Shown: positions 46,051 through 58,900 of the stretch, piece after piece
Layout of the letters: each line of letters begins with the position of its first letter
How positions within the stretch are numbered: position 1 is the stretch's first letter
Assembly (NCBI GenBank): GCA_905221605.1
Contig: CAJNDS010000868.1
Span: forward strand, 188,001 to 252,000
DNA from: Symbiodinium natans
Lineage: Eukaryota; Sar; Dinophyceae; Suessiales; Symbiodiniaceae
Reading direction: 5' to 3'
Length of the DNA stretch: 64,000 bases
Made by a program: the position numbers and the translations under genes
The notes under the pieces: generated by a model
What the model was told of the DNA's origin: nothing
What the model saw: the letters and a program-made list of their open reading frames with translations, nothing else
The model's database searches: none

Positions 46051-48575
46051 ACGTCAGCATTGTAGCATCGACCACGCGCGCTGAAGAAAAAAGGAACGCC
46101 AGCTTTGTTAGCCTTTCGGGCCAAGGTCTACAGCGTTGTAGGAGGGGTTTCGAGTTGAAAGTTTGACTGCAGCTTTATCCACTTCAAAGCCTCGAATGGC
46201 GCAACTCCTGTGTTCTGCCATTCTCTGCGTGTTTTGGAACTTCCCATCCAACTGCAGATGTCCTCGGGTGATGCAGCGGGTTGGGCTCCTCTATCCACCA
46301 TAAGTCTATGTCAGATCTCACGAGCTAGCAACAGCTGGAGCCTCACGGCTCACGCAAGAATGAAATGGACTAGAAACGTCTCAGTGCTACTCAGTGCTAA
46401 TTACTCGTAGCTTCCAGCACCATGAAGTACTGCACACGGAGAGCGACGGGGTGTCCGGACTTGCCGACTTGAGAAGCTTGTAGGGATACACTGCATGTAG
46501 GTGATGGCGCGGCCTCCATAGGAGACAATGCCGTCTGCGGGTGTCCGCTTGAACCCCGCAGACCGTGAGCATGGCTTGGCCCTTCTGGGCTCGAAGCTTA
46601 GGGCCTACAGGTTGAGCTCGACTAGAACGCCTTCAACACATGCTCCTGCAGGGAGCAGGGGGGATGTGCGAGGACGTGCCAGGAAGAAGCCCCACCCAAA
46701 GTTAAACATGCAAATGATTCAGATAGCTTGAGTGGTCGGAAACATTGCAACAAAATGCAATTGGAGCGGGGGGGGGGGCATGGGGCCAGGAGGCAATTTA
46801 CGATATCCACAAGCTCGAGGAAAAGCACCAAAAAACAAAGAAACAAACCGAGTTCTCAGATTCTCTTCTTGTTTTTTAAATTTTGGGTCGGCTGACCCGG
46901 AGAAATCGGCACCCCTCCGGGAATCATCGCCGCCTGTGGGTTCCCGGAAAAACCGTTTGTTGATCGCTGTTGACCATGGTTCCGAGGGGCACAGGTGATA
47001 CATATACATACATATACATATATATATATATATATATATCTATATAGATATCCGATGTGATGTCAACAGCTCGGGACACCCCCCCCATTAACATTTGGAG
47101 GAGCATGAGGTGAGGCGACAATGAAACGTCAAGTGCATGGTGTGTGAGAAAGCAGAGGCTCGCGTCAATGAACGTACGCTGTTGATCATGCGGACGCGCT
47201 GGGCTTTACCCAAGAAGCTGAGGCGAGAGCAACGGCCGACAAAAGGCCATTGGCTTCTGTTGCGACGGCGGTCGCAGGAGGGAACCCCACCAGGTGAACA
47301 GTTGCTGTGCAGGCAACGAGGAAGGCTGGCGGCCAATGGGTTCCAAGCTTGGCACAAACATCGTGAGATAGTCGCTGACATTGTCTTTGTCTGCTCTGCA
47401 AGGAACTTTTGTTATCATCTGATCTCAGGTTGGTGTTCGAGCAACTCACGGAGTCGTGAATTCTGGTCGCTGGGCTTTCTGTGCCTTGATCTCAGTCACT
47501 CAAGCACGAGCGCGAGCATGATACGTCGGGAGTGTCGGGGCGGGCTGGGGTTCCCCCCGATCCACTGAGGGGGGGGGACAGGAAGAGCCCTCTCCCTTCC
47601 CACTTTAGGTGCCCCCTCCCTCTCCGCTCACCCGACTAAACGTGCTGCCGAGGTGACATTTCAACCTCCCACAAGTTCCCGGACCCCAAGCCTAAAACCC
47701 AAACCCGAAATGGTGGCAAAACAGCCCGAAATAATGAAGCGGGCTGCGGTTCACAATGCTGCCAGAAAACCTTCTCCCTTGTGACTGCTCGCTCTCGCCT
47801 GGGGGCTAGGTTGGCACGACTGAATTGATGTGACGCAGTTGTGTTCCCCTTGCTGTTTCGAGCCTTTGTACTGATTGTGATCCATGTGAGGTCTGGAATG
47901 AGAGTGGCGGCAATCTCCGGGTTGGTCGCCTGCTTATGTGCGAGATTCGTCCGTTCTCCTGCTCTTCTGAAGCGAGCACCTTGTTGTCGCAGCACCTGGC
48001 GTTTGGCTTCAGGCTGGTCATGCGCGCAAGCATCCTTGAAGTTAGGCTCTTCTCGCACGCCTCTGTTCGCGTCTATTCGATTACACGCAGCCCTGCTCGG
48101 CCGATGTGCATTCCGCTGCTGCGGTGGAGGCACAGACAAGTGGTCTTTTGGATATGGCGGCACTGCAACAAAATCGCACGGAGGACAGCCTTCAACCAAG
48201 CCTTCAAGTGTCTGCATGTGTCTGTTGCATCTGCTGTCTGCAGATCCGCCAAATGTGCAAAATCCAAGGTTCACGAATTATGGCCAAACGTTTGGTCAAG
48301 CTGATGCCTTTCACCCAGGGTCGGTGTGAATTTGTCAAACACGTGTCAAGGCTTCCTTCTTGGCAGCATGGAGCCACATGCACGCAGTCTTGTGAACATC
48401 TAGGGCCTCTACGAATGCCGGCATCTTGCAGGAAACGAGAGATGCGGCAGCACCATGCATGTTGAACTGAAGCGGCGCAGAGGCTTTTGGCTCGATAGTA
48501 ACTACAGTCATCATAGAGGGTGTCGGTCTCGGACTCAATCAACAGCCATCCTGCCGATAGCAAGTCCAAGTCGCC
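46051..48575. other. Spacer between the giant gene and the GTPase
   Basis: Overlapping open frames on both strands up to about 225 codons, without domains. Holds a G run (46769-46779), a TA microsatellite (46998-47048) and G/C runs near 47565. A CDS-like signal is not apparent. Confidence 0.4.
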
Positions 48576-49760
48576 ATGGAGATATCCAGGCTCACCGTTG
48601 TTCCGCCCGCGAGTCGGGCAAGTGCTTTTTCGGGCGTGCCATCGCATCCGTCGCCCAGCCGATGGTCTGCGAGGAGCTGCAGCCTGCCTATCGGACATGC
48701 AAGCGCTGGGCCTTTTGGGCCCTTGCAGGGCACCGCCGCATGTGCTGTGTTGTGCGCATGGCGCATGAAGGGCGTGAAGTGCCACAGAGAGGCCATGGCC
48801 CGGTGCAGAAGGTCCAGCACGGACATTGTGCCGGATGGCACGATTATGGGTGACAGGCCTAAGGTCCGGTACATTTGGCAAGTTCCGCAGGCTGCATCAC
48901 CAGAGCTTGTCCTTGCAGGGCGCTCCAATGCCGGGAAGAGCACTCTTCTGAATGCTGTGCTGGGCGCAGCCGGAATGAAGAAAGCTGCCCCGATGTCCCC
49001 CAGGGGTGGTAGAACTCGTACGCTGAACTGGTATCCGATAGGCTTTCGGAGACCATTGGGCTGGTATGGGGATGGCGTCCGAATTCCGCCTGAGTGGAAT
49101 GAGAATGAAGACTTGAGTCTCGAAGATGAGCTGAGAGCGGCCGGTGAAGGCTGCTGTTTGGTGGATTGCTTTGGCTTAGGTGAAGTGGACTACTCGGAGC
49201 TAAAGGCTAGGCGCCTCCAAACCTGGGGTCCATTGCTTCAGAAGTTCCTTAGCGAGCGTCGTGCCTTACAGACATTTTGCCATCTCATCAGCTCGGAGCA
49301 AGAAGGCCAGCTGTCTGATGGCGACCGGCAGCTTGTAGACATCTTTGACCGGAGTGAAGCTGAGCGCGACGCTCGAGGCTTTTCACCAGTTCGATATGTT
49401 GTCGTCTTAACGAAGATAGACCTCTTCGATCCGTCCATGGTCAGCGAGTTCCAGGAACGCCTGAGTGAGGCATTTGCGCAGCTGGGGCGACCACCCTCCA
49501 GCATCGTGAGCTGCGCATCGCTCCGTTACTCTGGGATCCGTGATTTCCAAAGGGTCGTCGGAGAAGCTGCCGGGCGAGGCTGGGACCAGCTGGACCAGTG
49601 GATCCTTGATGCCACAAAACTGCAAAGGACTCCGCAAGGTCGAAGTAAATTCCAAAGGCAGCAAGTCAAAGCCGCGTACACCTCCACAGCGAAGCAATCT
49701 GCCCGGAGACCTGCTCGGGGCGGCAAAGGAGCTAGCACAATGATGCCGCCATCAGTCTAG
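48576..49760 (+). CDS. engB: EngB/YihA-type GTP-binding protein
   Basis: 394 residues, uninterrupted. EngB GTPases assist large ribosomal subunit assembly in bacteria and organelles. G1: LAGRSNAGKSTLLNAVLG near 48915. G2/switch I: SPRGGRTRTLNW. G3: CLVDCFGLGEVDYSE (D-x-x-G). G4: VVLTKIDLFD. G5: VSCASLRYSG. The GTPase core spans about residues 112-345. About 110 residues precede it, Ser/Arg-rich with a hydrophobic patch, which may be an organelle-targeting presequence, and a basic Arg/Lys/Gln-rich tail follows. In-frame Met residues nearer the core (for example MKGVKCHREAM) are alternative starts. The lack of introns contrasts with the CDPK and KS regions and resembles the thioesterase gene. 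Confidence 0.88.
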   Translation: MEISRLTVVPPASRASAFSGVPSHPSPSRWSARSCSLPIGHASAGPFGPLQGTAACAVLCAWRMKGVKCHREAMARCRRSSTDIVPDGTIMGDRPKVRYIWQVPQAASPELVLAGRSNAGKSTLLNAVLGAAGMKKAAPMSPRGGRTRTLNWYPIGFRRPLGWYGDGVRIPPEWNENEDLSLEDELRAAGEGCCLVDCFGLGEVDYSELKARRLQTWGPLLQKFLSERRALQTFCHLISSEQEGQLSDGDRQLVDIFDRSEAERDARGFSPVRYVVVLTKIDLFDPSMVSEFQERLSEAFAQLGRPPSSIVSCASLRYSGIRDFQRVVGEAAGRGWDQLDQWILDATKLQRTPQGRSKFQRQQVKAAYTSTAKQSARRPARGGKGASTMMPPSV

Positions 49761-51400
49761 CATGGTATAGCCCCACCTGCGGGCTTCTTTGCTGCATCAC
49801 CGGACGTGCGCGACTTGTGATTCATATCCATCGTCAATGGGGCAGGTGTGGGAGCGACTGTCTTGTGTGCAGCGTGACGATGACAGAGTAAAGTGTGGCA
49901 AGAGCCGCAAGAGCCCATTTTAGCCCAGGCCATCACTTGTTGCGTGGACTTGGACCGCCGTGCAATCACGTGCCCACGGTACAGTTCACATCAGCAACAT
50001 GAATAAACTTCTCTCCCCCATGGAAGGTACATGAAGAACGGACGAGAAATTCCTGGTGATGTGCCCCTCCATGCTGCTTGCTAGCCGCGGATGCGCGGAC
50101 ACTCCTGTGCGAGGCTTTCAATCTGAGCAAGGACTTGCACGGTTGGGCGTTGTTCCCCCATGCTGGGCTCCTACTTGTTGCAATGCATGTGCTGGCGTTT
50201 GTGTCGCTGACCGAAAAGAGGTGTATACGAAGGAGGCAACCTTCTCGGTGTCTTTTGATGGTCGCGGAGGTGTTGGGCACCCAGTATGGCGTTGCAATTG
50301 ACTTGCATGCTGAAGTTCTTAACTGACCAAGCTTGGCTTGTCAAAATCTCAGTCGGCTGCAGGCCCCACCCCTTGTGGGTGGATACCAGTGGCTTGCGCA
50401 AGCGGGGAAGGCATGCGTCCCTCTGCCACGCAATTCCTGATGCTGAATATGCGTGCAGGGCACGCTAAGCGCAAGTGCCAAACAACCGCGAGCTGGAGAG
50501 GGCAGGGACCTCGGAGCCTAACTGGAAAGCTGTGCAGCACGGTGTGCTTGGCGGTGGCACGCTGCGCCGTAGCCGTAGTCTCGGCGTGATTGAGGTGAAG
50601 AGGATCTGGAGGACCAGGCCAGCAACAGAGATTTGACAGTTGAACAGGCTCTTCGGCCTTTCCCACCACCAGCCACCATTTGCTCGGGTTGTTGCTCAGT
50701 CTGTTGGCAACTCTGGCGGCTTCGTGCTCACCGCATATGGCTGGCGAAGTGCTGCGGAAGTCGGAGTGTCAGCAGCCTCAGACGACACAAGCATCTGCAA
50801 ATTACAAGGGGTATGTTGTGCGCTGCTTCCCGGTTTTCCGCTCTGGTTGTTGCCGTTTTCTACTCAAGCTCCTCAACGTTCCCCGAAGGGGTACTGGGGT
50901 ATTGAGTGAGATGGCATCGGCAGAATATGCTCCGCTCACCTCACTGGCCGCACAGATCCTGGACGGCAATCATGTTTGGTATTGACAAGCTGCTCGCAAC
51001 CCAAACAACACCCCCCCCCCCCCTCTACCCCACCCTCGCCCCCTCGCCCACCCTTCCACCAGACGGTCATGAAACATCGCACACGCATCTAAGGGTAGGG
51101 TAGTTGCATGTCCTCAAGAAGGTCCCTGACCTTTCTTCTAGGCTTCTGGGCTTTATACTCGTCAAGTGTATAATGGGTCACACAAGGAGTCTAGAGGGGC
51201 TCCCCAATCAAGGGCTTAGGGCTCATATAACTACCCCAAGATCACACACGCACACATACACACACTCCTTGGACATTCGCATCGAGCGATGGGCCAGGCA
51301 AGGCAGTCCCAAGCGTGGTATTTGGGGTTCATGTCCTAGAGGAAGTTGAAGATCGGAACAGCAACGACGATGTTGAATGACATCGCTGAATCAATTTCTT
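49761..51400. other. Spacer, no recognised gene
   Basis: A plus-strand frame near 50640-50815 (FARVVAQSVGNSGGFVLTAY) looks mildly protein-like but matches no family I know. C homopolymer at 51009-51022. Confidence 0.35.
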
Positions 51401-51404
51401 TTGT

Positions 51405-51713
51405 TTTTTCTCTCTCTGTCTCTCTCTCTCTCTCTTCTGTCTCTCGCTTCTCTCTCTCTCTCTTCTCTCTTCTCTGTCTCTTCTCTCTGACCTCCCTGAC
51501 TTCTCTCTTCTGTATCTCTTCTCTCTCTCTCTCACTCTTCTCTCTCTCTTTTCTCTCTCTTCTCTCTTCTCTCTCTCCTCTCTCTTTTCTCTCTCTTCTC
51601 TCTCTTCTCTCTCTCTCCTCTCTCTTTTCTCTCTCTCTCTTCTCTCTCTTCCCTCTCTTCTCTCTCTTCTCTCTCTGTCTCTCTATCTCTACTCTCTTCT
51701 TCTCTCTCTCTCC

Positions 51714-51803
<90 letters not shown>

Positions 51804-51930
51804 GCACGCACGCGCACGTGCACGTGCACGCGCACACGCACACACACGCACACACACACGCACACACATGCACACGCATGCACACACATGCACACACACG
51901 CGCAACACACACACACACAAACACACACCA
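51405..51930. repeat. CT microsatellite (about 390 bp) followed by CA/CG-CA tract
   Basis: CTCTCTTT variants become pure (CT)n at about 51715-51800, then ACGCACGCGCACGTGCACG and (CA)n to about 51930. The long Ser/Leu- and Glu/Arg-rich frames across it are repeat translations. Confidence 0.95.
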
Positions 51931-53030
51931 AGCCACGTTTTTTACAGCCGTGCAAGCTTGCTTCAAGACCATGCGAATCCCCCCCAAACTCATCACGCGG
52001 GCATTGTGTTTGCAAAATGGCTGCACGCACCCCTCAACCCCCCCGCTATTGTAAGCGGTGCAAACTTGTCTCCAACAATGTGTGAAAAGCTTAAAGTGCT
52101 CAGAAGATCCAGACTTCGGAAGGGCTTCCCCGAAACCTCCTAAACCCTCAATCCTAAAACTAAAAAAACCTGAGAAGGCACTCTAAACTTTAACCCGAAA
52201 AGCGTTTGAAGACATGTTGCGGAGCCAGCACCCTAAACTAGTACCATTATGGAATCCGCCGAGGCGAAGCTCAGATGGTGTAGGCCCGCGCTCTGCCACT
52301 ACCTGGCGAGTCCTCCTCCTCCACACAGAGGAAGGTGCGCTGCGCTGCAATTGCAGGCTTTGGAACAACATCAGCAACTGCATTGCAGCCACGGGTGGGC
52401 ACCCTTGCAAAAGTTTGTTTATAGTCCTCGAGAACAGCATGGGGAAAGGCGACCGCAGCAACCCGGGGTCCCCGGAAGCTTAGGGGAAGAAGGTCGCGAA
52501 GAGCAATGCCCTTGAACAGTCGAGTCTCCGCATCGCGACGCTGCGACGCCAAGGATGAGGAAGAGATCGTTCTCACACTTCAGAGCTCCAGGATGTGATC
52601 AACATTCTTGCCAACTCTTGCTGTTGAATTGCTTGCTTATACACTTGAAAGCAAATTTTTGAAATTAACAACAAGCAACTCTGGTCAATTCTTGCCGTTC
52701 TTGTAATTAGCAGTCAACATCTCGCTTGTTGTTGCTTCTTCTAGAAATACGCATGTTGGGCCAACGCGTCCAGTGCGTCCATGGTCGTCCTTCAAACGTT
52801 GTGGCTCACCTACGAAGCAGCTACCAAAGGAAAAAAGTATGAACAAACAAGTGGAGAAAAAATGGCCGTGACTACTAATGGTGTCATTGCTGCGTATTTC
52901 ATCGAATTCTGCAAGTTATCGTGCTTCTTGTTCATCATACTGCGTTGGATGATTTGGCGCTATCTGATATTTTACCATATACCATATTGTATTTCCTCAC
53001 CCTGGGTATGGGGTTGTTAGATTTTAAACC
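51931..53030. other. Spacer, no recognised gene
   Basis: Short open frames only. Composition becomes more AT-rich from about 52600. Confidence 0.4.
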
Positions 53031-53039
53031 CAACTCTTC

Positions 53040-53205
53040 TCCTCGCCCGGAACTATTGCCCAACCCCAGAGTGCCAATTGTTCCTGGAGTGCCCAGGCCC
53101 TGAGTGTCCCTGCCCAGCCCCTGAGTGTGCTGGAGTCCCAGCCCAGAGTGTCCTGGAGTGCTCAACCCCAGAGTGTCCCGGAGTGCCCAACCCCAAAGTG
53201 TATTT
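53040..53205. repeat. Degenerate minisatellite (GAGTGTCC/CAACCCCAGAGTG)
   Basis: At least seven copies of GAGTG(T/C)CC or GAGTGCCCAACCCC-like words spaced irregularly by 15-30 bp. Confidence 0.6.
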
Positions 53206-53488
53206 GGACAGAATATTTCTATTCAGAAAGGGTAGGGATGTTCAAAGAAAATTGTATTTGACAGGCGCTTGTCATGCTGGGGAGGGAAGCCCCTTCCATG
53301 GAGGACTGCGGAACCTGTGCTGCGTAAACTCAGGCACCTTAAGCGAGTTTTGGCATGAGAAAAACCATCCTTGCAGGGCTTGGGTTGACAAACATGCGTG
53401 CGAGGAATTCTGAAGAGCCTCTGGGGCCCCCCCCCCCCTTTTTTCTTGGGACTTTCGTGCGTACGCCATCTGTGGACCCACTGGTATA

Positions 53489-53869
53489 TCATGTCCTCGA
53501 CGTACACCCTCCTGAATCAAGCGAATATAGGTTATGTCGTGATTCCCATGCATCTTCAATTTGATGTGCTAATGTAGGTACTTTACCCGCGTCAGATACA
53601 TATCCACCACATTTAAATACATCTTCCCAAAATGATTTACTTTTATGTTGTAATTGCAGGATATCTTGAACTTTATCCATAATAAAAGCTATTATTTTCT
53701 CTTCACGTAATGCATCCATATCACCATTACATGGTACTGGTGATGGTGTTGCTTCTGCAAATGTAAATTCTAAAGCTTCTTCAGTTGTATAAACTATATG
53801 TCGAGTTTTGGTTATAGTTACAATGAAAACAGCATTCGTATTCACAACTATGATCATTTGTTTTTCCAT
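53489..53869 (-). CDS. Hypothetical protein in an AT-rich islet
   Basis: A 126-codon minus-strand frame that starts with Met in strongly AT-rich DNA and reads through EEKIIAFIMDKVQDILQLQH and KSFWEDVFKCGGYVSD. Codon use is A/T-ending (Ile ATA/ATT, Lys AAA, Asn AAT), unlike every other gene here. The last 25 or so codons fall in host-like GC-rich DNA, so the real end may lie near 53540. No family is recognised. It may be a fragment of inserted foreign DNA. Confidence 0.35.
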   Translation of the reverse strand: MEKQMIIVVNTNAVFIVTITKTRHIVYTTEEALEFTFAEATPSPVPCNGDMDALREEKIIAFIMDKVQDILQLQHKSKSFWEDVFKCGGYVSDAGKVPTLAHQIEDAWESRHNLYSLDSGGCTSRT

Positions 53870-55925
53870 TAGTATTGCCTTTGCTTTGTTTGAGCTATGC
53901 TCATGTGCATTTGATGTATTTAATTCTTTTTAGCTTTATGGCGTTTTTTTGAGATTGTGGGTCATGTTAGGGGATAATCTAGTTTGCATTGAACATATGG
54001 AGCCAGACCTAGGAAAAAACACGCCGGACCCGTCCTGTCCAAAGCCGAACACAAGCCCCGCATGACCCATGATTTATTTTGCTGCCCAAAAGGACCATGC
54101 CACGGAGCCCTGCGGTATGAATGATGCCCAACCTTAATACCTCAGGTTCGGGGCTATAAACGACTTGCTGACAAGACGACATAGAAAAAAGGCACCTGCA
54201 ACGCCCCCAAATCCCCCAAACTCCCAAACCCTCAACGCGAAACCGGCCACAGCCCTAATCCAAGGCCCGCCCCGAAACCATTAACTCCCGAAACCTCAAA
54301 GTCACAAGGCTCAAGCCCAAACAGCCCAAGCCGCACAAACCCTTAGACCCCTTTCCAACAACCTTGAGGTTGAGGAGGCGCCTCAGCTTGCTCCTCCAGC
54401 TGTTGCTCACACAGGGTGATGGCCACGACAAGAGAAGCCTTGGGAGTAGGGTTTCGCATGGTTTCGGGCTTGGTAACATGAGAAGCCTAAATCTTGAACC
54501 CAAAACCGAAAGCGTTGTGGCCCGAGCAGTTGAGCAGTTTCCAGGCAGTCTCTGCTTCGGCCATAAGCCAGGTTGACCAGTGCCTACAACTTTTGGTCGC
54601 TACTGAAGGGGATCTTGGGGTCACTGGCCTGGGCTTTGTCAGCGCGCGGTGTCCTTTTTGTGCGCTTGCTGCGCTTGTTGTCATCATTTTCTAGGAATCG
54701 GCAAGTCTCACCGAAGGGAGAGGCGAAGCCGTACACGGGCCCACCACGGAGATCTGCTGTGTGACGCCCAGCCGCGAGAAAACCGGCACAAAGCTATCGC
54801 ACTGTGCGGTGTGCCTAAGTATACCCACCTCAGAACTGCCGTGCAGACCGACGCCCTGAGAGCTGCGAACATTCAACACCGAACGCCTTTGAAGAAGGTC
54901 TTCTATCACTTTAACCTTGCAGCAGCAGAGAAGGTCCAGCTACTGTGGCAGCGCATCTGCTGCCCTTCCTTAGGGACTACGGGCGGTTGCAAAGGGCACA
55001 TTCACCTCTCGATGGGTGGTTGTGTCTACAGAAATCTAGAGTGAGTGTGATTTAGATGGCGACGGCGATGCTGCTACGGCCGGCAGCATGCATTGAAACC
55101 GACTATTCGAACCCTTTGGGCCTCTGCCTTTTCGCGCACAGCTTAGGCCCTGAACTTGAGCTTTGCCACACTTCTCCATTCTATTTCGCTCGAGACCGAT
55201 CGCTATTCATCGTCACTGGCAATGGCCCGTTTGCCAGGAATTTGCCGCGTGCTTTCGGGGCAGTGTGCCCGTTCAAAAACCCAAAGCTGTGTCTTTTGTG
55301 AGCTCTGCCTCCCGTTGAATGATATACCAATAGAAGCGGACAGAGAGCCTCGTCTGTAGACCCACTCGGCGCATCGACAATCGCAGAAAGGGCAGCAGCA
55401 ATCCCGAGCAACGGAGAAGGGGCTCTGCCCGGGACCACGCCCCCCCCCCCCCCCCCAAGATGGACCCTGGATTCCTGTTCTGGCATCCGCTATATATCCA
55501 CACCAAGTGCCCCAACCACCCCCTCCCCCCCAACTAAAAGAAACTCTGCGCCAGCCCGAAGTTGTCAGATCCCTAACCGGAAGCCCTTAGCCCTAGTAAA
55601 GCCTAAAGCTTATAAACCCTAAGCTGCTGCCCAGCGGCTGGCAGGCATCGGGGGCCATGAGCAGGATCAGCAAAGGCATATGGATATCTCGTGGTACAGG
55701 AAGAGGAAGACCCAGAGCCTTTGGTCTCAGAGGTTGGGCTTTCAAGGCTTGCGGTTGGGGGAGAGGGGTTGCAAGGTTTGGCATTCGACTTGCGAGCTTG
55801 CGTACACCAAAGGGAGATGGCAAGGTTCTTTCTTGAGAGCTGGGGAAGTATTGCCAACTATTCCTTCATTCGAAGGCTTTGGGTTTAGTCACAAATGTTG
55901 AACTCGTGTTGTCCCCGCCCCAAAC
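53870..55925. other. Spacer before the satellite
   Basis: AT-rich until about 54000, then ordinary composition. Plus-strand frame 54830-55040 (TDALRAANIQHRTPLKKVF) is protein-like but unidentified. C runs at 53429-53440 and 55440-55457. Confidence 0.4.
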
Positions 55926-55926
55926 A

Positions 55927-58900
55927 CTGAACTTAAGGTTGTCCCAGGCCTGCATGATCTGCGAAAAGGTTCTATGGCCCGAATCTGGGTTTCAAGTTTA
56001 AAGTTTTCCCAGGCCTGCTTGCTCTGCGAAAAGGTTCTATGGCCCGAATCTGGGTTTCAAGTTTAAGGTTTTCCCAGGCCTGCTTGCTCTGCGAAAAGGT
56101 TCTATGGCCCGAATCTGGGTTTCAAGTTTAAGGTTTTCCCAGGTCTGCTTGCTCTGCGAAAAGGTTCTATGGCCCGAGTCTGGGTTTCAAGTTTAAGGTT
56201 TTCCCAGGTCTGCTTGCTCTGCGAAAAGGTTCTATGGCCCGAATCTGGGTTTCAAGTTTAAGTTTTTCCCAGGTCTGCTTGCTCTGCGAAAAGGTTCTGT
56301 GGCCCGAATCTGGGTTTCAAGTTTAAGGTTTTCCCAGGTCTGCTTGCTTTGCGAAAAGGTTCTATGGCCCGAATCTGGGTTTCAAGTTTAAGGTTCTCCC
56401 AGGTCTGCTTGCTCTGCGAAAAGGTTCTATGGCCCGAATCTGGGTTTCAAGTTTAAGGTTTTCCCAGGTCTGCTTGCTCTGCGAAAAGGCTCTATGGCCC
56501 GAATCTGGGTTTCAAGTTTAAGGTTTTCCCACAGGTCTGCTTGCTCTGCGAAAAGGTTCTATGGCCCGAATCTGGGTTTCAAGTTTAAGGTTTTCCCAGG
56601 TCTGCTTGCTCTGCGAAAAGGCTCAATGGCCCGAATCTGGGTTTCAAGTTTAAGGTTTTCCCAGGTCTGCTTGCTCTGCGAAAAGGCTCTATGGCCCGAA
56701 TCTGGGTTTCAAGTTTAAGGTTTTCCCAGGTCTGCTTGCTCTGTGAAAAGGTTCTATGGCCCGAATCTGGGTTTCAAGTTCAAGGTTTTCCCAGGTCTGC
56801 TTGCTCTGCGAAAAGGCTCTATGGCCCGAATCTGGGTTTCAAGTTTAAGGTTTTCCCAGGTCTGCTTGCTCTGCGAAAAGGTTCTATGGCCCGAATCTGG
56901 GTTTCAAGTTTAAGGTTTTCCCAGGTCTGCTTGCTCTTGCGAAAAGGTTCTATGGCCCGAATCTGGGCTTCAAGTTTAAGGTTTTCCCAGGTCTGCTTGC
57001 TCTGTGAGAAGGTTCTATGGCCCGATTCTGGGTTTCAAGTTTAAGGTTTTCCCAGGTCTGCTTGCTCTGCGAAAAGGTTCTATGGCCCGAATCTGGGTTT
57101 CAAGTTTAAGGTTTTCCCAGGTCTGCTTGCTCTGCGAAAAGGCTTCTATGACCCGAATCTGGGTTTCAAGTTTAAGGTTTTCCCAGGTCTGATTGCCCTG
57201 CGAAAAGGCTCTATGGCCCGAATCTGGGTTTCAAGTTTAAGGTTTTCCCAGGTCTGCTTGCTCTGCGAAAAGGTTCTATGGCCCGAATCTGGGTTTCAAG
57301 TTTAAGGTTTCCCAGGTCTGCTTGCTCTGCGAAAACGCTCTACGGCCCGAATCTGGGTTTCAAGTTTAAGGTTTTCCCAGGTCTGCTTGCTCAGCGAAAA
57401 GGTTCTATGGCCCGAGTCTGGGTTTCAAGTTTAAGGTTTTCCAGGTCTGCTTGCTCTGCGAAAAGGTTCTATGGCCCGAATCTGGGTTTCAAGTTAAAGG
57501 TGTCCCAGGTCTGCTGGCTCTGCGAAAAGGTTCTATGGCCCGTCGTTTTCCCAGGTCTGCTTGCTCTGCGAAAAGGCTCTATGGCCCGAATCTGGGTTTC
57601 AAGTTTTAGGTTTTGCAGGTCTGCTTGCTCTGCGAAAACTTCCGACTTTCTGCGTGTTTCAAGCAGAGTGCTATGGCCCGAATCTGGGTTTCAAGTGTGA
57701 GGATTTCCCAGGTCTGCTTGCTCTGCGAAAAGGTTCTATGGCCCGAATCTGGGTTTCAAGTTTAAGGTTTTCCCAGGTATCTGGGTTTCAAGTTTTTGCA
57801 GGTCTGCTTGCTCTGCGACAAGGTTCTATGGCCCGAATCTGGGTTTCAAGGTTTTCCCAGGTCTGCTTGCTCGGCGAAAAGGCTCTATCGCCCGAATCTG
57901 GGTGTCAACTTTAAGGTTTTCCCAGGTCTGCTTGCTCTGCGACAAGGTTCTATGGCCCGAATCTGGGTTTCAAGTTTAAAGTTTTCCCAGGCCTGCTTGC
58001 TCTGCGACAAGGTTCTATGGCCCGAATCTGGGTTTCAAGTTTAAGGTTTTCCCAGGTCTGCTTGCTCTGCGAAAAGGTTCTATGGCCCGAATCTGGGTTT
58101 CAAGTTTAAGGTTTTCCCAGGTCCGCTTGCCTTGCGAAAAGGTTCTATGGCCCGAATCTGGGTTTCAAGTTTAAGGTTTTCCCAGGTCTGCTTGCTCTGC
58201 GAAAAGGTTCTTTCTATGGCCCGAATCTGGATTTCAAGTTTAAGGTTTTCCCAGGTCTGCTTGCTCTGCGAAAAGGTTCTATGGCCCGAATCTGGGTTTC
58301 AAGTTTAAGGTTTTCCCAGGTCTTGCTTGCTCTGTGGAAAGGCTCTATGGCCCGAATCTGGGTTTCAAGTTTAAGGTTTTCCCAGGTCTGCTTGCTCTGC
58401 GCAAAGGTTCTTTGGCCAGAGTCGGGGTTTCAAGTTTGACAGTTTGAGGTTTTCCCAGGTCTGCTTGCTCTGCGAAAAGGTTCTATGGCCCGAATCTGGG
58501 TTTCAAGTTTAAGCTTTCCCAGGTTTGCTTGCTCTGCGAAAAGGTTCTATGGCCCGAATCTGGGTTTCAAGTTTAAGGTTTTCCCAGGTCTGCTTGCTCT
58601 GCGGAAAGGTTCTATGGCCCGAATCTGGGTTTCAAGTTTTAGGTTTTCCCAGGTCTGCTGGCTCTGCGAAAAGGTTCTATGGCCCGAATCTGGGTCTCAA
58701 GCTTAAGGTTTTCCCAGGCCTGCTTGCTCTGCGAAAAGGTTCTATGGCCCGAATCTGGGTTTCAATTTCAAGGTTTTCCCAGGTTTGCTTGCTCTGCGAA
58801 AAGGCTCTATGGCCCGAATCTGGGTTTCAAGTTTAAGGTTTCCCAGGTCTGCTTGCTCTGCGAAAAGGTTCTATGGCCCGAATCTGGGTTTGAAGTTTAA

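Noticed and set aside
51336-52143. Ser/Leu-rich plus and Glu/Arg-rich minus frames
   Set aside because: CT and CA microsatellite translations.
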